From assembly GCF_000003815.2 (NCBI RefSeq), contig NC_049981.1, forward strand, positions 1,480,481-1,544,480: DNA of 64,000 nt. Direction: 5' to 3'. The notes beneath the pieces were generated by a model, which was not told the DNA's origin, made no database searches, and saw nothing but the letters and a program-made list of their open reading frames with translations. Position numbers and translations under genes: made by a program. The stretch is from Branchiostoma floridae. Its lineage: Eukaryota > Chordata > Leptocardii > Amphioxiformes > Branchiostomatidae. Numbering within the stretch: the first letter of the stretch is position 1; each line of letters begins with the position of its first letter. Shown in pieces: positions 11,101 to 20,269 of the stretch.

Positions 11101-14100
11101 GCTCAGTGCCACAAACAGCTCTAATTGAATGTATGTTTGTTTGTTTAATTGTTTGTTTATTTATTTCCAGGCAAGTGAAGCTCAGTATCACAAACAGCTC
11201 TAATTGAATGTTTGTTTGTTTGTTTAATTGTTTGTTTATTTATTTCCAGGCAAGTGAAGCTCAGTACCACAAACAGCTCTAATTGAATGTTTGTTTGTTT
11301 GTTTGTTTGTTTAATTGTTTGTTTATTTCCAGGCAAGTGAAGCTCAGTACCACAAACAGCTCTAATTGAATGTTTGTTTCTTTGTTTGTTTGTTTAATTG
11401 TTTGTTTATTTCCAGGCAAGTGAAGCTCAGTACCACAAACAGCTCTAATTGAATGTTTGTTTCTTTGTTTGTTTGTTTAATTGTTTGTTTATTTCCAGGC
11501 AAGTGAAGCTCAGTACCACAAACAGCTCTAATTGAATGTTTGTTTGTTTGTTTATTTTCAGGCAAGTGAAGCTCAGTACCACAAACAGCTGTAATTAAAT
11601 GTTTGTTTATTTATTTATTTACTTGTTTATTTCCAGGCCAGCGAGGCTCAGTACCATGAGCAGCTGGCGTTCCACGAGGCTGAGCGAGACACGCAGTCGG
11701 AGTCTCTACGGGAGACAGAGGAGGCGTTATCACAGGAGACAGAGAGGGCACAGAAGTTCCAGAGGGAGTGTGAGGACAGACAGAAGGCACTGGTTACCCT
11801 CCAGGGGGACACCCAGGAACTCAAGTAGGTTACTTTTACTCTCTAGCAGGGCTCAAAATACTTTTCTATACATACATACACTGGTGCAGGTAACATTTAA
11901 AATTACCTGCACCAGACAAATTTTACCTGCACCACTCTGAATTTATGAAGTATGGATCATACTAAAGTTGTTCAGGAACCACTGTTATTTTTTTTTTCTT
12001 TTATATTTATAGGTGGTAACAGTCAATGCAGTTAATAACAATCCAAATACGCCTAAATCGTTGGATATTCATGTCTAAACCCAGTACATGGATCAGTGCA
12101 GGTTAGGTGCAGGTAGACACCAGAAATACCTGCACAGCTCCAATTTTACCTGCACTAACCTGCATATGCAGGTGGTATTTCGAGCCCTGTCTAGGAACTC
12201 ATGTAGGGTGTTCTATTGATGAGTGTATAAGAGTCACCAGAGCTTCAAACAGTCATTTTCTTCTTCTTTTTGCATTCATCGCGCTGTCTGAAAAATGACT
12301 CTGGCCCCAAACATGTTCAATAGAGTTTTCAGTTATTTTGAAATTCTTCTAGTCTCTCCTCGAATGAGAACTCTTCCACTCTTTCCTGTTTATTTCCTTC
12401 TCTGGTAATCTTCCCATGTGTCCAAGGTGCAACAGTTTTTCATAACTGCAGAAAAAGAATCCAAAGAAAATTCAATTTGAGCCTGCACAATCTCGTTTCT
12501 GTCTGTTTTCAGAGCAAAGCTATCAGAAACCCTTCAGGAGCTGGATAGCATCAAGACCTCAGCTCAGCACATGCTTCTGCAGCAAGGCCAGGAGATGCAG
12601 GCCACCCGCGAGGAGCTGGGAGCCGTTCAGGGTCGCCTGGAGGGGCTGGCCAACAGCCTAAAGGACAGGATTGGTGCCGGGAAAGAGGCGAAAGAGATGC
12701 CAGCTGTTGCCATGGCAACACCGGCTAAGGTTGCTCCCGGCAACGGCTCCTTGGTTACGCCGGCAAAGGCGGTGTCGCTGGTTTCCTCGATCATGTACGC
12801 GGTACGAGAGACGGTTATGGGAACACCGTCACCGCGACCAGACAGGCACAACGCTGCGTCATCAGAGGAACAGAACACCACACAGGGTTTGTTTGTTTGT
12901 TTGTTTGTTTATTTGTTTTGCAAAGCCTTCTTTATACACCATTTTTGTATAGTATGTACAAGCTCTGTAAGACTGGACAGTAAAGTTTGATCCACTCACA
13001 CAAGGATGGGTCCCCAGTCTTCACAAAAATGTGGTAGAATGCTAGTGTATTGTGTATTATTTATCACATAAACAAGCAAGTTTGAATTTTTCTTGCCCCT
13101 ATATCAGATGCAGTTGACCAATTGGAGAGCTCCTCTGAAGAGGAAGCTGGGAAGGAGAAGGAGCCAGACCAATCAGAGCAGAGCCTGGTGTCCCAGACTG
13201 AGGCTGTGAGTGCTCTTGTGACCAGGGTACTCGGGATGATGAAGATGCTGGAGAAAGCCAGTGACCTTGCCCTGAGTGACCTTCAAACAGAAAAGTGAGT
13301 CAAATTGTTCTTTCAATTCTTTTATTTGTATTACTTTTAATAGTACAAACAATTTTCCCATAGAAATTGGAGGTTATTATCTTTTTAAAGATTTGTTTTG
13401 ACAATTATTTTTCAAAGTCAAATGTTAATTCTAAAACCAAATGCTTTTTTTACTTCTCTACCTGCAAAACTAGTTGATAAGCTCATTGACTAGCTAGTAA
13501 CTTGTGTTGTTTGTCCTCAGTATGACCTTGAAACGTAAGCTGGGTCGGATCCATGAGGACCACGATGGCGCCATCCACGATGTCACCTCTGACCTCATGC
13601 AGTCAGAGCAGAGGTGAGAGGGCAGAGGTCATGCCTAGAATAATAAGAAGAAAAAATTGAATTTACAATTGCTTATCTTTCAAAAGGTCATTTTGTGCAA
13701 GGTTTGATCTTTCGAATTTTTGAATTATGGGAAGGTTTGTAGAGGAACATGCATTGTCCCACAGACACATATCTGTCAGAAGACACAACGCTCTGAAGAA
13801 ACTGCTAATCACTGCACATGTTTAAGTTATTCTTGGTTAAGAATTTGATAGCTTGTAACTAAGTTTTATTAATAGGTTTTTCTGACATTCTACTTAGATT
13901 TAAGTGGTGCACCCAAATTTTTTTTGGTGCACACAATTTTTTAAGCTGGGTGCACCAGTGCACCTAATCCCAAAAATGAATTTCGAGCCCTGAAACCTTA
14001 GCAAACTCAATTTACAATTTGCATATTTTGAAAAATTCACCTTGGGCAAGTTTTGATCTGTTAAACTTTTACGGGGAATGATTGTAGAGAAACATGCTTT

Positions 14101-17100
14101 ATCACATAGACGCATATCTGTCNNNNNNNNNNNNNNNNNNNNNNNNNNNNNNNNNNNNNNNNNNNNNNNNNNNNNNNNNNNNNNNNNNNNNNNNNNNNNN
14201 NNNNNNNNNNNNNNNNNNNNNNNNNNNNNNNNNNNNNNNNNNNNNNNNNNNNNNNNNNNNNNNNNNNNNNNNNNNNNNNNNNNNNNNNNNNNNNNNNNNN
14301 NNNNNNNNNNNNNNNNNNNNNNNNNNNNNNNNNNNNNNTTTCATTGCTTATCTTTCAAAGGTCATTTTGTGCAAGGTTTGATCTTTCGAATTTTTGAATT
14401 ATGGGAAGGTTTGTAGAGGAACATGCATTGTCCCACAGACACATATCTGTCAGAAGACACAACGCTCTGAAGAAACTGCTAATCACTGCACATGTTTAAG
14501 TTATTCTTGGTCAGGGTTGAACGTTAAACTCCAACACAAAGAATTGGACTTATCCCAATTTCCACAGACGAAGTGGAACTCCAGTCCCAGTTAATGAGAT
14601 CAATCGAATTCCTTGACAATGACTTTTTGTGTTGGAAATTTCTTTTCAATTGTGTTCCAGAATGACTTTTACCAACACAGATGAACTTTCATGTTTACGT
14701 TATAATCATGTATTTCATCATGTCACCTACAAAATCTAGATTGATTGGTTTGGATAGAAACCACACTGTAAGCTCCAGGCAACAGCGATTTATTTCGTAT
14801 TGTTTGAACAGAGCTGGGTTTTCACCAGGATTTTGTCACAGTGCAGAGGGTATGTAAGACTGGCAAAGTCACGTAGCAACCAGCACAGGATTGACATTCT
14901 TTGAAAATTTATAACTCTCAGACAGACTATTTTCTACATTTTGAGGACCAGATGTTATTAGATAAAGCCAACCTTTTCAACAATTGTTACAAAACAACAG
15001 AAAAGCCCCCTACACTGTTTGAAACACACCCTAGGGGTCCAAATTGCAGCGTAGAAATACAAATTACAGCATAGGAGCCTCCACGATCCCTCCAGGAAGG
15101 CACCACACGCCAGTTATGTACGACAACCAGACATTATTTTTCCTGTTTACAGGGAGGAGAAGCTGCGTGTTGAGCTGAACTTGAAGCGTGAGGAGCTGAC
15201 AGCGGTACAGCAGGCCCTGGAGTACAGCAAGGACAAACTCACCCAGCTGTCTGACAACATGGGCAGTCTGAGCGATGCACAGGCTACCTGCAAGGTAAGG
15301 TACTAGTTACATGCAAGTATAGTATAGAGTACAGCAAGGACAAACTCACTCAGCTGTCTGACAACATGCGCAGTCTGAACGATGCACAGGCAACCTGCCA
15401 GGAAAGTACTAGTTACAAGTATGGAGTACAGCAAGGACAAATTCACTCAACTGTCTGACAACATGGGCAGTCTGAGCGATGCACAGGCTACCTGCAAGGT
15501 AAGGTACTAGTGCCAGGTGAGATACAGGTGAAGTGTTGCCATGGCAGCACACCTGATAGGTGAGATACAGGTGTGTCTGCATTTGTGTACTGGTACTGTA
15601 CTGTAATTATTGAATTCAGTACAGGTCCAAAATACTGGACTGCTGAATGGTGGAATGCTGGAATGCTGAAGTACTGCACTGTACCAATATAAAGGTACAC
15701 CAAGTATATGCTTATTTTGTGACTGAAGGTAAGTCCTACCACAAAGACGAAAATTTAGAAAGGAAAATATATGAAACACTGTGCTGAAACTTTGAAATCA
15801 GAGCCATCTTTGAAATTAAAATGTTTTAGTTTTCATCTTTTTACTTCATGGCCTCATGCGAAAAGCAAACGTGACCAAAGCAACACTTAGAGATAGTTTA
15901 ACTAATATGCAACAGATCTTTCAGGTGGGGAGTTTTGTGTAACTGTGGTTACCAATAAGCCGCTACAGTTACTCTCACGATTGGTTACCATGGTGTTTCT
16001 ACGGTTACAGAAGCAGACCGCAGAGCTGGAGAAGTTGCGTGTCAACCTGCGCTCCCGCGAGGAGGAAAATCGGCTACTGAAGGAGGAGTTAGAGTCAGCG
16101 CTGGGTCAGAGGTCGCACCATGGACACAGCAGCCGGGGGTCAGATGTCACACTAGTCAAGGAGAGGATTGCTCTAAAAGCAGAGGTGACTTGAATTGTTT
16201 CTTTTGGGGAATGAAGGGAATATGCCAAACAGTTACATATATGATAGAATTGTTCGGATTCACATTCTTTTGCTTCTTGTTGTCTCACTTTTTTTGTTGT
16301 TGAGAACTTCAAGGTTACTGTAAATGCAGAAATTTTTGCGTTGTTTTTTTGTTAGTGGTTTTCGCGGTGAACACTTAACCGTAAACTTAAAACCACCGCG
16401 AACATTTTTCCGTGGCAGCAAGAGACTACAGTGAATGGTGCTGCCGCAAACTTAAAACCACCGCAAATGTTTTTTTTTCCGGCTACTGCGAAATTAAATC
16501 CCCGCGAATTTAAATGCATTTGCAGTATTGGATTTGGAACAGATTGTGGTGACTTTCTGGTTGCACCTATCTTCATTCCTGACTAACCTGTAACCCGCTC
16601 CCTGTTCCTCCACCACATTCGTAGGTGACTGAACTACGGCTGAAGCTGATGGACAAAGAAGAGGAGATGAACCAGGTCCTGGCCACAGCAAACAGAAGGG
16701 TAACAACAATCTTTCCCTGTGTTTTTTTCCTCATACCCCTCATAGTGGAGTAGTGTGACTGTGGCATAACTGCAGGGTGTCCTAAGTTCCTATCCTGTAT
16801 TAAATGCTACCGTTCTTTTGCCCTTGGAAAAGGCATTTTACACGACATTCCTTACTCCACCCAGGTGTAAAAATGGGTACCTGGCTTCAGTTGGGAGATA
16901 AAAGGGGTGGAAGGAGAGAGATGGGCTCCACCTTCCAATACCATGTCCTAGACACAGTGGATAACAGCCCACTACCCCTTGAAAATGGCTATGTCACTGC
17001 CTTTACTACCCCTACAGAGTACTTTTTTTTTCTTCTCAAAATCTTCACAAACCCCATTGACATGTGTCTGTCTCTAACCTAATTTGATTGATATGTGTCT

Positions 17101-17548
17101 AATTTGATTAACATGTGTCACCAGATGAAGGCTCATGAGAACAACCAACAGAAGGCAGAGAACGAAGTCTGCCGACTGGACAACATCATAGAAGCCATAA
17201 GAAAGGTGCGTACAGAAACGCCCTCTTGCAGTTCACTTACAAAATGCAGCCTTCTCTCTTTTGTGTCGTAATGTTTTTTCATGAGTAACCACAGAAGTCT
17301 CATTGAACTTCATTTTACTGCAATTTCCCCTTTGTATAGAAACCTTTTTATCAGCATAACCTCTTTTATTGTTTGAAGTGTTGGTTCAGCACTGCCATCT
17401 AGTGGTTTTGTTTGGAAGTACAACCTTGACTGTTCTTTTCTTGCAGACTCTCCACAAGCACAATGACATTGTGCAAACTTGTCACGAACTAGCTGAACTT
17501 CTGCAAGACTTAGACGGAGACAGCAACTCCGGGGAAGTTTTTGTATAA
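2144..17548 (+). CDS. spag5: Sperm-associated antigen 5 (astrin)-like, 3' part of gene, at least 21 coding exons
   Basis: Exons: 2144-2255, 2503-2635, 2841-4472, 5007-5089, 5798-5965 (or from 5778), 6193-6316, 7015-7152, 7530-7757, 8336-8408, 9081-9228, 10317-10379, 10510-10705, 11637-11824, 12513-12886, 13108-13294, 13521-13613, 15153-15294, 16011-16184, 16625-16699, 17125-17205, 17447-17548 (TAA at 17546). All junctions are AG/GT and phases agree, except at 5089/5798. About 1,500 codons are visible (human astrin 1193 aa). The 2144 exon starts in mid-codon, so the start lies upstream of the window. The N-terminal half is Ser/Thr-Pro-rich; from 5798 on it is almost pure coiled coil. The C-terminus (LDNIIEAIRKTL, then CHELAELLQDL) parallels the human C-terminus (LDDIVQHIYKTL, CKELQGLLEFL). 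DAAAGTTP parallels human DAAIGTTP. Known role of the family: astrin-SKAP complex at spindle and bioriented kinetochores. The assignment rests on remembered human sequence. Confidence 0.85.
2841..4472 (+). other. spag5: Giant N-terminal exon of the spag5-like gene
   Basis: This 1,632-nt exon (phase 1 in, phase 1 out) encodes about 543 residues of acidic, Ser/Thr/Pro-rich, probably disordered protein. It includes an EEEEED run near the start and many S-P and T-P sites, as expected for mitotic kinase phosphorylation. It contains a duplicated block: NL(Q/H)(D/G)IA followed by LQADLS and SSP, at 3427-3482 and 3808-3863. A second pair, SPV(A/T)H(A/T)AG(D/N)ST, lies at about 3616-3650 and 3688-3722. 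From about 4000 the translation becomes a degenerate Thr/Val/Met repeat (VTMAT, VTMET, TPxxxVT). Human astrin also has a large non-coiled N-terminal region. The functional reading is inference. Confidence 0.8.
5546..5739. mobile_element. Small inverted-repeat element in intron
   Basis: The arms CTGTCTGTCACCTTCCTCAG (about 5558-5577) and its reverse complement (about 5713-5732) extend to roughly 40 bp each, with GGGCAATACT at their inner ends. The whole is about 194 bp. No clear target duplication. It ends just before the acceptor region of the 5798 exon. Confidence 0.7.
5958..6060 (+). repeat. Tandem repeat spanning a splice donor (four copies, ~30 bp)
   Basis: The exon end GACCTCAG followed by GTAACC (donor at 5966) recurs at 5995 (CTCAG/GTAAAC), 6024 (CTCAG/GTTAAC) and 6054 (CTCAG/GTAACC), each followed by a CTCCA- or TTCCA-like stretch. 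The copies hold look-alike donors downstream of the one that keeps the reading frame. In the coding frame the codon after CTC AGG is TAA, so use of a later donor would truncate the protein. Confidence 0.8.
6588..7014 (+). repeat. Four tandem partial copies of the next exon and its acceptor (106-107 bp period)
   Basis: Copies of the 5' part of exon 7015-7152, each with flanking intron, start at 6588, 6694, 6801 and 6908. Acceptor AG is kept at 6588, 6694 and 6908 and lost at 6801 (CCAT). The copy at 6908-6964 is 57 nt, open in the exon frame (LSGVTHERDRYCRQLERSQ), preceded by CCCCCTGCAG and followed by GTGTAA. It could therefore splice as a 19-residue cassette. The intron part of the unit is the CCTGTGACCTGACCTGTAAC stretch. 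Confidence 0.9.
8719..9051 (+). mobile_element. Non-autonomous hAT5-like element, copy 2
   Basis: 333 bp with termini CAGGGCTCGAAATAC and the matching right end TATTTCGAGCCCTG, flanked by the 5-bp direct repeat ATTTG (8714-8718 and 9052-9056). It lies in an intron of the spag5-like gene, 29 bp before the acceptor of exon 9081. A 5-bp duplication fits the hAT5 group better than classical 8-bp hAT. Confidence 0.8.
9229..9650 (+). repeat. Minisatellite starting at a splice donor (~35-40 bp unit)
   Basis: The unit is close to GGGCTAGTCCACTACTGGTG followed by AGGGGGTGTGG and GGAGA, repeated about ten times with decay. The first unit starts at the donor itself (GTACGGGCTAGTCC at 9229). Many units contain GGTGAGG, a potential donor. 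Confidence 0.85.
9769..10210. mobile_element. Non-autonomous hAT element with 8-bp target duplication
   Basis: The left end is TAGGGGTGGGTACCAGTAC and the right end reads, in reverse, TAGCGTTGGGTTCCGGTACC. It is flanked by CTCAGTAG (9761-9768) and CTCATTAG (10211-10218), 7 of 8 identical. The interior has repeated GGTCCAGG and CAGGTC motifs. The same family recurs at 18281-19388. Confidence 0.8.
10944..10970 (+). other. Possible 27-nt cassette micro-exon
   Basis: TACATGTAG precedes and GTGAGA follows a 27-nt block encoding DSEAQYHYQ. It is open and in phase 0, between exon 10510-10705 (ends phase 0) and exon 11637 (starts phase 0). It is the most distal copy in the 10944-11637 repeat array and resembles the start of exon 11637 (ASEAQYHEQ). 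It may simply be a decayed duplicate; use is unproven. Confidence 0.4.
10944..11636 (+). repeat. Tandem partial copies of exon start plus acceptor (nine copies, ~62-84 bp)
   Basis: Copies of the start of exon 11637 (GCCAGCGAGGCTCAGTACCA) preceded by TTTATTTCCAG begin at 10944, 11023, 11091, 11171, 11250, 11333, 11415, 11499 and 11561. All keep the AG. Copies 11171-11561 are very alike and read in frame to CTC TAA, a stop, so splicing to them would truncate the protein. The linkers are GTTT-rich. Confidence 0.9.
11847..12189 (+). mobile_element. Non-autonomous hAT5-like element, copy 3
   Basis: 343 bp, termini CAGGGCTCAAAATAC and GTATTTCGAGCCCTG, flanked by the 5-bp repeat TCTAG (11842-11846 and 12190-12194). 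It is close to copies 1 and 2 and lies in the intron after exon 11637-11824. Confidence 0.8.
13899..13992 (+). mobile_element. hAT-like element fragment (right end)
   Basis: The stretch ends AATTTCGAGCCCTG, the same terminus as the CAGGGCTCGAAAT elements, with GGTGCACCAGTGCACC inside. No left terminus was found, so it is probably truncated or part of the local duplication. Confidence 0.45.
14123..14338. other. Assembly gap (216 N)
   Basis: Run of N inside the intron between exons 13521-13613 and 15153-15294. No sequence information. Confidence 1.
15220..15510 (+). repeat. Tandem partial copies of exon end plus donor
   Basis: The last 75 nt of exon 15153-15294 and its donor recur at 15327 and 15424 (GAGTACAGCAAGGACAAA, then a stretch close to GATGCACAGGCTACCTGCAA). 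The copy ending at 15498 keeps an intact donor, AAG/GTAAGG. The middle copy has lost it. Reading through from 15295 meets TAG within four codons, so the first donor should be the functional one. Confidence 0.9.
16316..16527 (+). mobile_element. MITE with TA flanks (CTGTAAATGCAG family), copy 1
   Basis: About 212 bp, starting TACTGTAAATGCAGAAAT and ending AAATGCATTTGCAGTA. It contains several TTCGCGGT/ACCGCGAA and TTAAAACCACCGC motifs that form sub-hairpins. Two further copies are at 28895-29102 and 52769-52980. Flanking TA dinucleotides suggest a Tc1/mariner-type origin. Confidence 0.8.
16808..17020 (+). mobile_element. SINE fragment (central/3' domain)
   Basis: The run TTTGCCCTTGGAAAAGGCA, ACTCCACCCAGGTGTAAAAA, GGGTACCTGGCTTCAGTTGG, AGATGGGCTCCACCTTCCAA, CAGTGGATAACAGCCCAC is shared with the copies at 34190-34445 (minus) and 21480-21622. 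The tRNA-like head is missing here. Confidence 0.7.
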
Positions 17549-18280
17549 TTGGGAACTTCGACCTATTGCATGTGTAGATATATATGTTTGTATGTTATGG
17601 TTATTCGAGCGCATTTTCCTGATATTCTGTCTGAATTTTTTCCCTATAACGTTAGAGTAAGAAAAACTATTTTTCCATGTTATTTCGATAAATGTCTGGT
17701 ACCATTCAAAGTGTGATAGGGTCTTGTTCATGGTTGGAAGGGAACGGTTAATGCTCAACAGTGTTTTGTTTAAATAATGTAATTAATTCACAGTTCAATA
17801 ATGAATGTATAATATGTAATGAAGACAAAACTGACAAAGGAAGATTGAAAATTCAAAAGTGAAATCAGCAAAACAGTTAGTTAGTAAGTAAGTCTTAGAT
17901 GGGTCCTGTTGTAACAGACAGTTCTAAATCTGAGTACCAAGCCTGTATAACAAAGCATTGTATGTTTGACAACTGATGATGTTGTATTTTTTGCATGTTA
18001 CCTCACCAAAAGCATTCATTGTTTTATAAAACATGGTCATACGTGGTCAGTACTACCTGCAAATGTCTACTTCTGTAGTTAATATTCCTCTTGATAATGC
18101 TATGGAATGATCCCACTGTACTCTCACTTAATTGTTGGTTCTTAAGAGGATCCCATCATCTTGTTTTGGAAATATAATTTACAAAAAATTCCATTTTGTT
18201 CTTCCTTGCCTCAATAGCTATTTTTAACCCAAAATATGCCACAAGAAGTCCATCCATCTACGCACTCCTTGAGTTCACAC
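17549..18280 (+). other. 3' UTR / downstream region of the spag5-like gene
   Basis: AT-rich sequence after the stop codon with no frame of note and no repeat that I recognise. I see no canonical AATAAA close to the stop, so the 3' end of the transcript cannot be placed. Confidence 0.4.
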
Positions 18281-18282
18281 TA

Positions 18283-18897
18283 GGAGTACTGTAGCCTGGT
18301 TACCAAACCCCAGCCCGATCTCAAAGTATCTATGGTTCAGGGGTCTGGCCGGATGACGTAGGGCATCTTCTCAATTTTGCCCAAATGGCGGGCAAAAAAA
18401 ACACCAATAGGACAGCAGCAGGATCAGCAGGAGGTAATTACACCCCTGCCATGATTGGTTGAAGGCCCCCAGCTGTCTTATTTGAATCCATTACAGTGAC
18501 CACTTACAGATAAAATTTAGCAGTTATTGTACATAAGATACCCTTTGTCCTTGCTGAGTTAGAGACTGTTACCTCATTGAGATCTATGTTCATGGAACAG
18601 GATAACCAGAGGTACAAAGCTTGTAGTTTGGAACAAAGTACTGTTGTTATCTTGAAAAATAACTCAATATATAACTTCAGCCATATCTAGTCCCTGATTC
18701 CCTGATTGTGATAGCCTGCTGACCAACTGTGGTGTGTTGCAACTGGCTACCTGGGGTGTGAGAGGTCATCAATCCTAGGTTCTCCTCCCTCTGATCAAGG
18801 ACCTTTGAGAAACTTTCTACAGTCATCCTGCCAGACCCCTGCATGATAGATACTTTTGAGATCGGGTTGGGGTATGGTATCCAGGCTAGGAGTACTG
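18283..18897. mobile_element. Mutator-like MITE with 9-bp target duplication (TAGCCTGG family)
   Basis: Terminal inverted repeats of about 65 bp: TAGCCTGGTTACCAAACCCC at 18292 and, at the right end, GGGGTATGGTATCCAGGCTA ending 18888. The 9-bp direct repeat GGAGTACTG flanks it (18283-18291, 18889-18897). A smaller relative at 40348-40633 also has a 9-bp duplication, which supports a MuDR-type mechanism. Confidence 0.85.
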
Positions 18898-19321
18898 CAT
18901 GGTACAAAACCACTTTTTTCTTGTTGGACCAGTCTTGAAAAAATGGACCTGAAAAAATCAGTGACCGGATGTTGGACCGATTCGAAAATGAATAAATTAT
19001 GCTGACAGGCATTCGTGCATTTTGGGGCTTAAATGTCCATGCAAATAACGAGCAAAGCAGACAAGAGTTGATAGTCATTTTTGCCAAATTTCCACTGTCA
19101 AAGTTGGTCTAAAACAGAGGCAGATTTTTACATGAAGATAGGATATTGAAATGCCAATGGACATCCAACCAATACCATACTCCACCTAACCAAGGGTGAT
19201 GTATAATGTCCTTGACCTAACAGAATCCTTGTTAGCGAAATGGACCATTGTTATGAGTATGATATAGAGTCAATCAGGTTTAGGTCTGGATCTGGACATT
19301 ACCTGTACCTGAATTTTCTGT

Positions 19322-19380
19322 ACCGGTGTGACAGCGATCTCACCACCCCCCACCCCCCGTGAGATCGCTGTCACACCGGT
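19322..19380. mobile_element. Short perfect hairpin insert
   Basis: 22-bp perfect inverted arms (ACCGGTGTGACAGCGATCTC plus AC) around a 15-bp CACCCCC-rich loop. ACCGGT at both ends could be a 6-bp target duplication or part of the arms. Comparison with the element at 9769-10210 shows that the hairpin interrupts ACCGGTACCCACCC. Confidence 0.7.
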
Positions 19381-19388
19381 ACCCACCC

Positions 19389-20048
19389 CTCGTTCATGCA
19401 CATAATAATTGCAGCACATTCACACAATATATACACACAGTGACACATATACACGTGCATGCACAGACACGCATACATGTACAAACACTTAAAATGTAGG
19501 TTATTATCCATAAAAAGTTTTAAAAAAGAACACTTGTTTTTCACAGAGCAACCTGCGAAACCAGTTAGGGTCTATGCCTTCCCATTATATTTGCGTCATT
19601 CGATTGATGACATCCATAAATGGAGACTGTTTGCCAAATCACAGCACACACATTAATGATTTACCCCCTTCTTTCGAGTTCCCTAAGCAATAACGGTTTG
19701 CCCCCAGTAAAACTTTTGTATCGCCTTGAGGTCGGAAGTGCCAACAACAGGGCACGGAACCCGGCTGCCGTGGGCTACTAAATAATTAAAGACCCGGTTC
19801 GACAATAATGTCAGTACCGTCCTGTTAGCGTTAATCTAGCCCGGTAACTATTCTCACTCAATGTGTCCGGTTAGGGGTATTGTACCAGGCCATGTTCATT
19901 TGATTATACAGATGACATCCTCTGAAAATCCCAAAACTGATGCGACACAAAACGCCCCCAAAAAGAAATCAAACAGCATGCCTTGTGCACATCTATTGGC
20001 ATAAACTTTTTCATTGTTTCCGCAAACATGTACAGCCCGGGTGGGAAA
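19389..20048. other. No gene seen
   Basis: The stretch starts with a CACA-rich run (about 19400-19480), followed by ordinary sequence with no coding signal or repeat that I recognise. Confidence 0.4.
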
Positions 20049-20109
20049 TGTTAATCTCCAAGCAGATTCCTCCGGTGGCATAAAACAGTAACATAAGGTG
20101 GGGAAGGAC
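20049..20109. mobile_element. Half of a palindromic MITE (TAATCTCCAAGCAG family)
   Basis: TTAATCTCCAAGCAGATTCC, then GGCATAAAACAGTAACATAA and GCCGGCAGAGG, nearly matches one arm of the element at 30656-30829. The other arm is missing. Confidence 0.65.
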
Positions 20110-20269
20110 TTAAGCCGGCAGAGGGAAATGTGACGTTAGTCTAATTAAGGAGTTAACAAATTGACTCGTCTACGCTATCCTCTACCGTTATCATCACCTC
20201 ATCCCTTCTCATTTAAATGTAGCTCCCCAACATTTCCACACAGGCTCAGACCTCAGGCACACGGATTCA

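Larger units (their letters stand above)
13668..14511 (+). repeat. Near-identical ~170-bp duplication on both sides of an assembly gap
   Basis: 13668-13838 and 14342-14511 are almost base-for-base identical (GGTCATTTTGTGCAAGGTTT, then a stretch ending TTTAAGTTATTCTTGGT). A diverged third relative lies at about 13997-14122. Either a recent tandem duplication or an unresolved haplotype join around the gap. Confidence 0.85.
18281..19388. mobile_element. hAT element hosting two nested insertions
   Basis: Interior sequence (GGTACAAAACCACTTTTTTC, TTGGACCAGTC, then CTGTACCTGAATTTTCTGTA near the right end) matches the element at 9769-10210. The left tip TAGGAGTACTG is separated from the interior by the Mutator-like MITE at 18292-18888. 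The right tip ACCCACCCCTC is separated by the hairpin at 19322-19380. Outer flanks GTTCACAC and GTTCATGC agree at 6 of 8 bases. Confidence 0.65.

Noticed and set aside
18677-19087. 136-codon minus-strand open frame
   Set aside because: It spans the junction of two nested transposable elements; no protein motif; chance frame.
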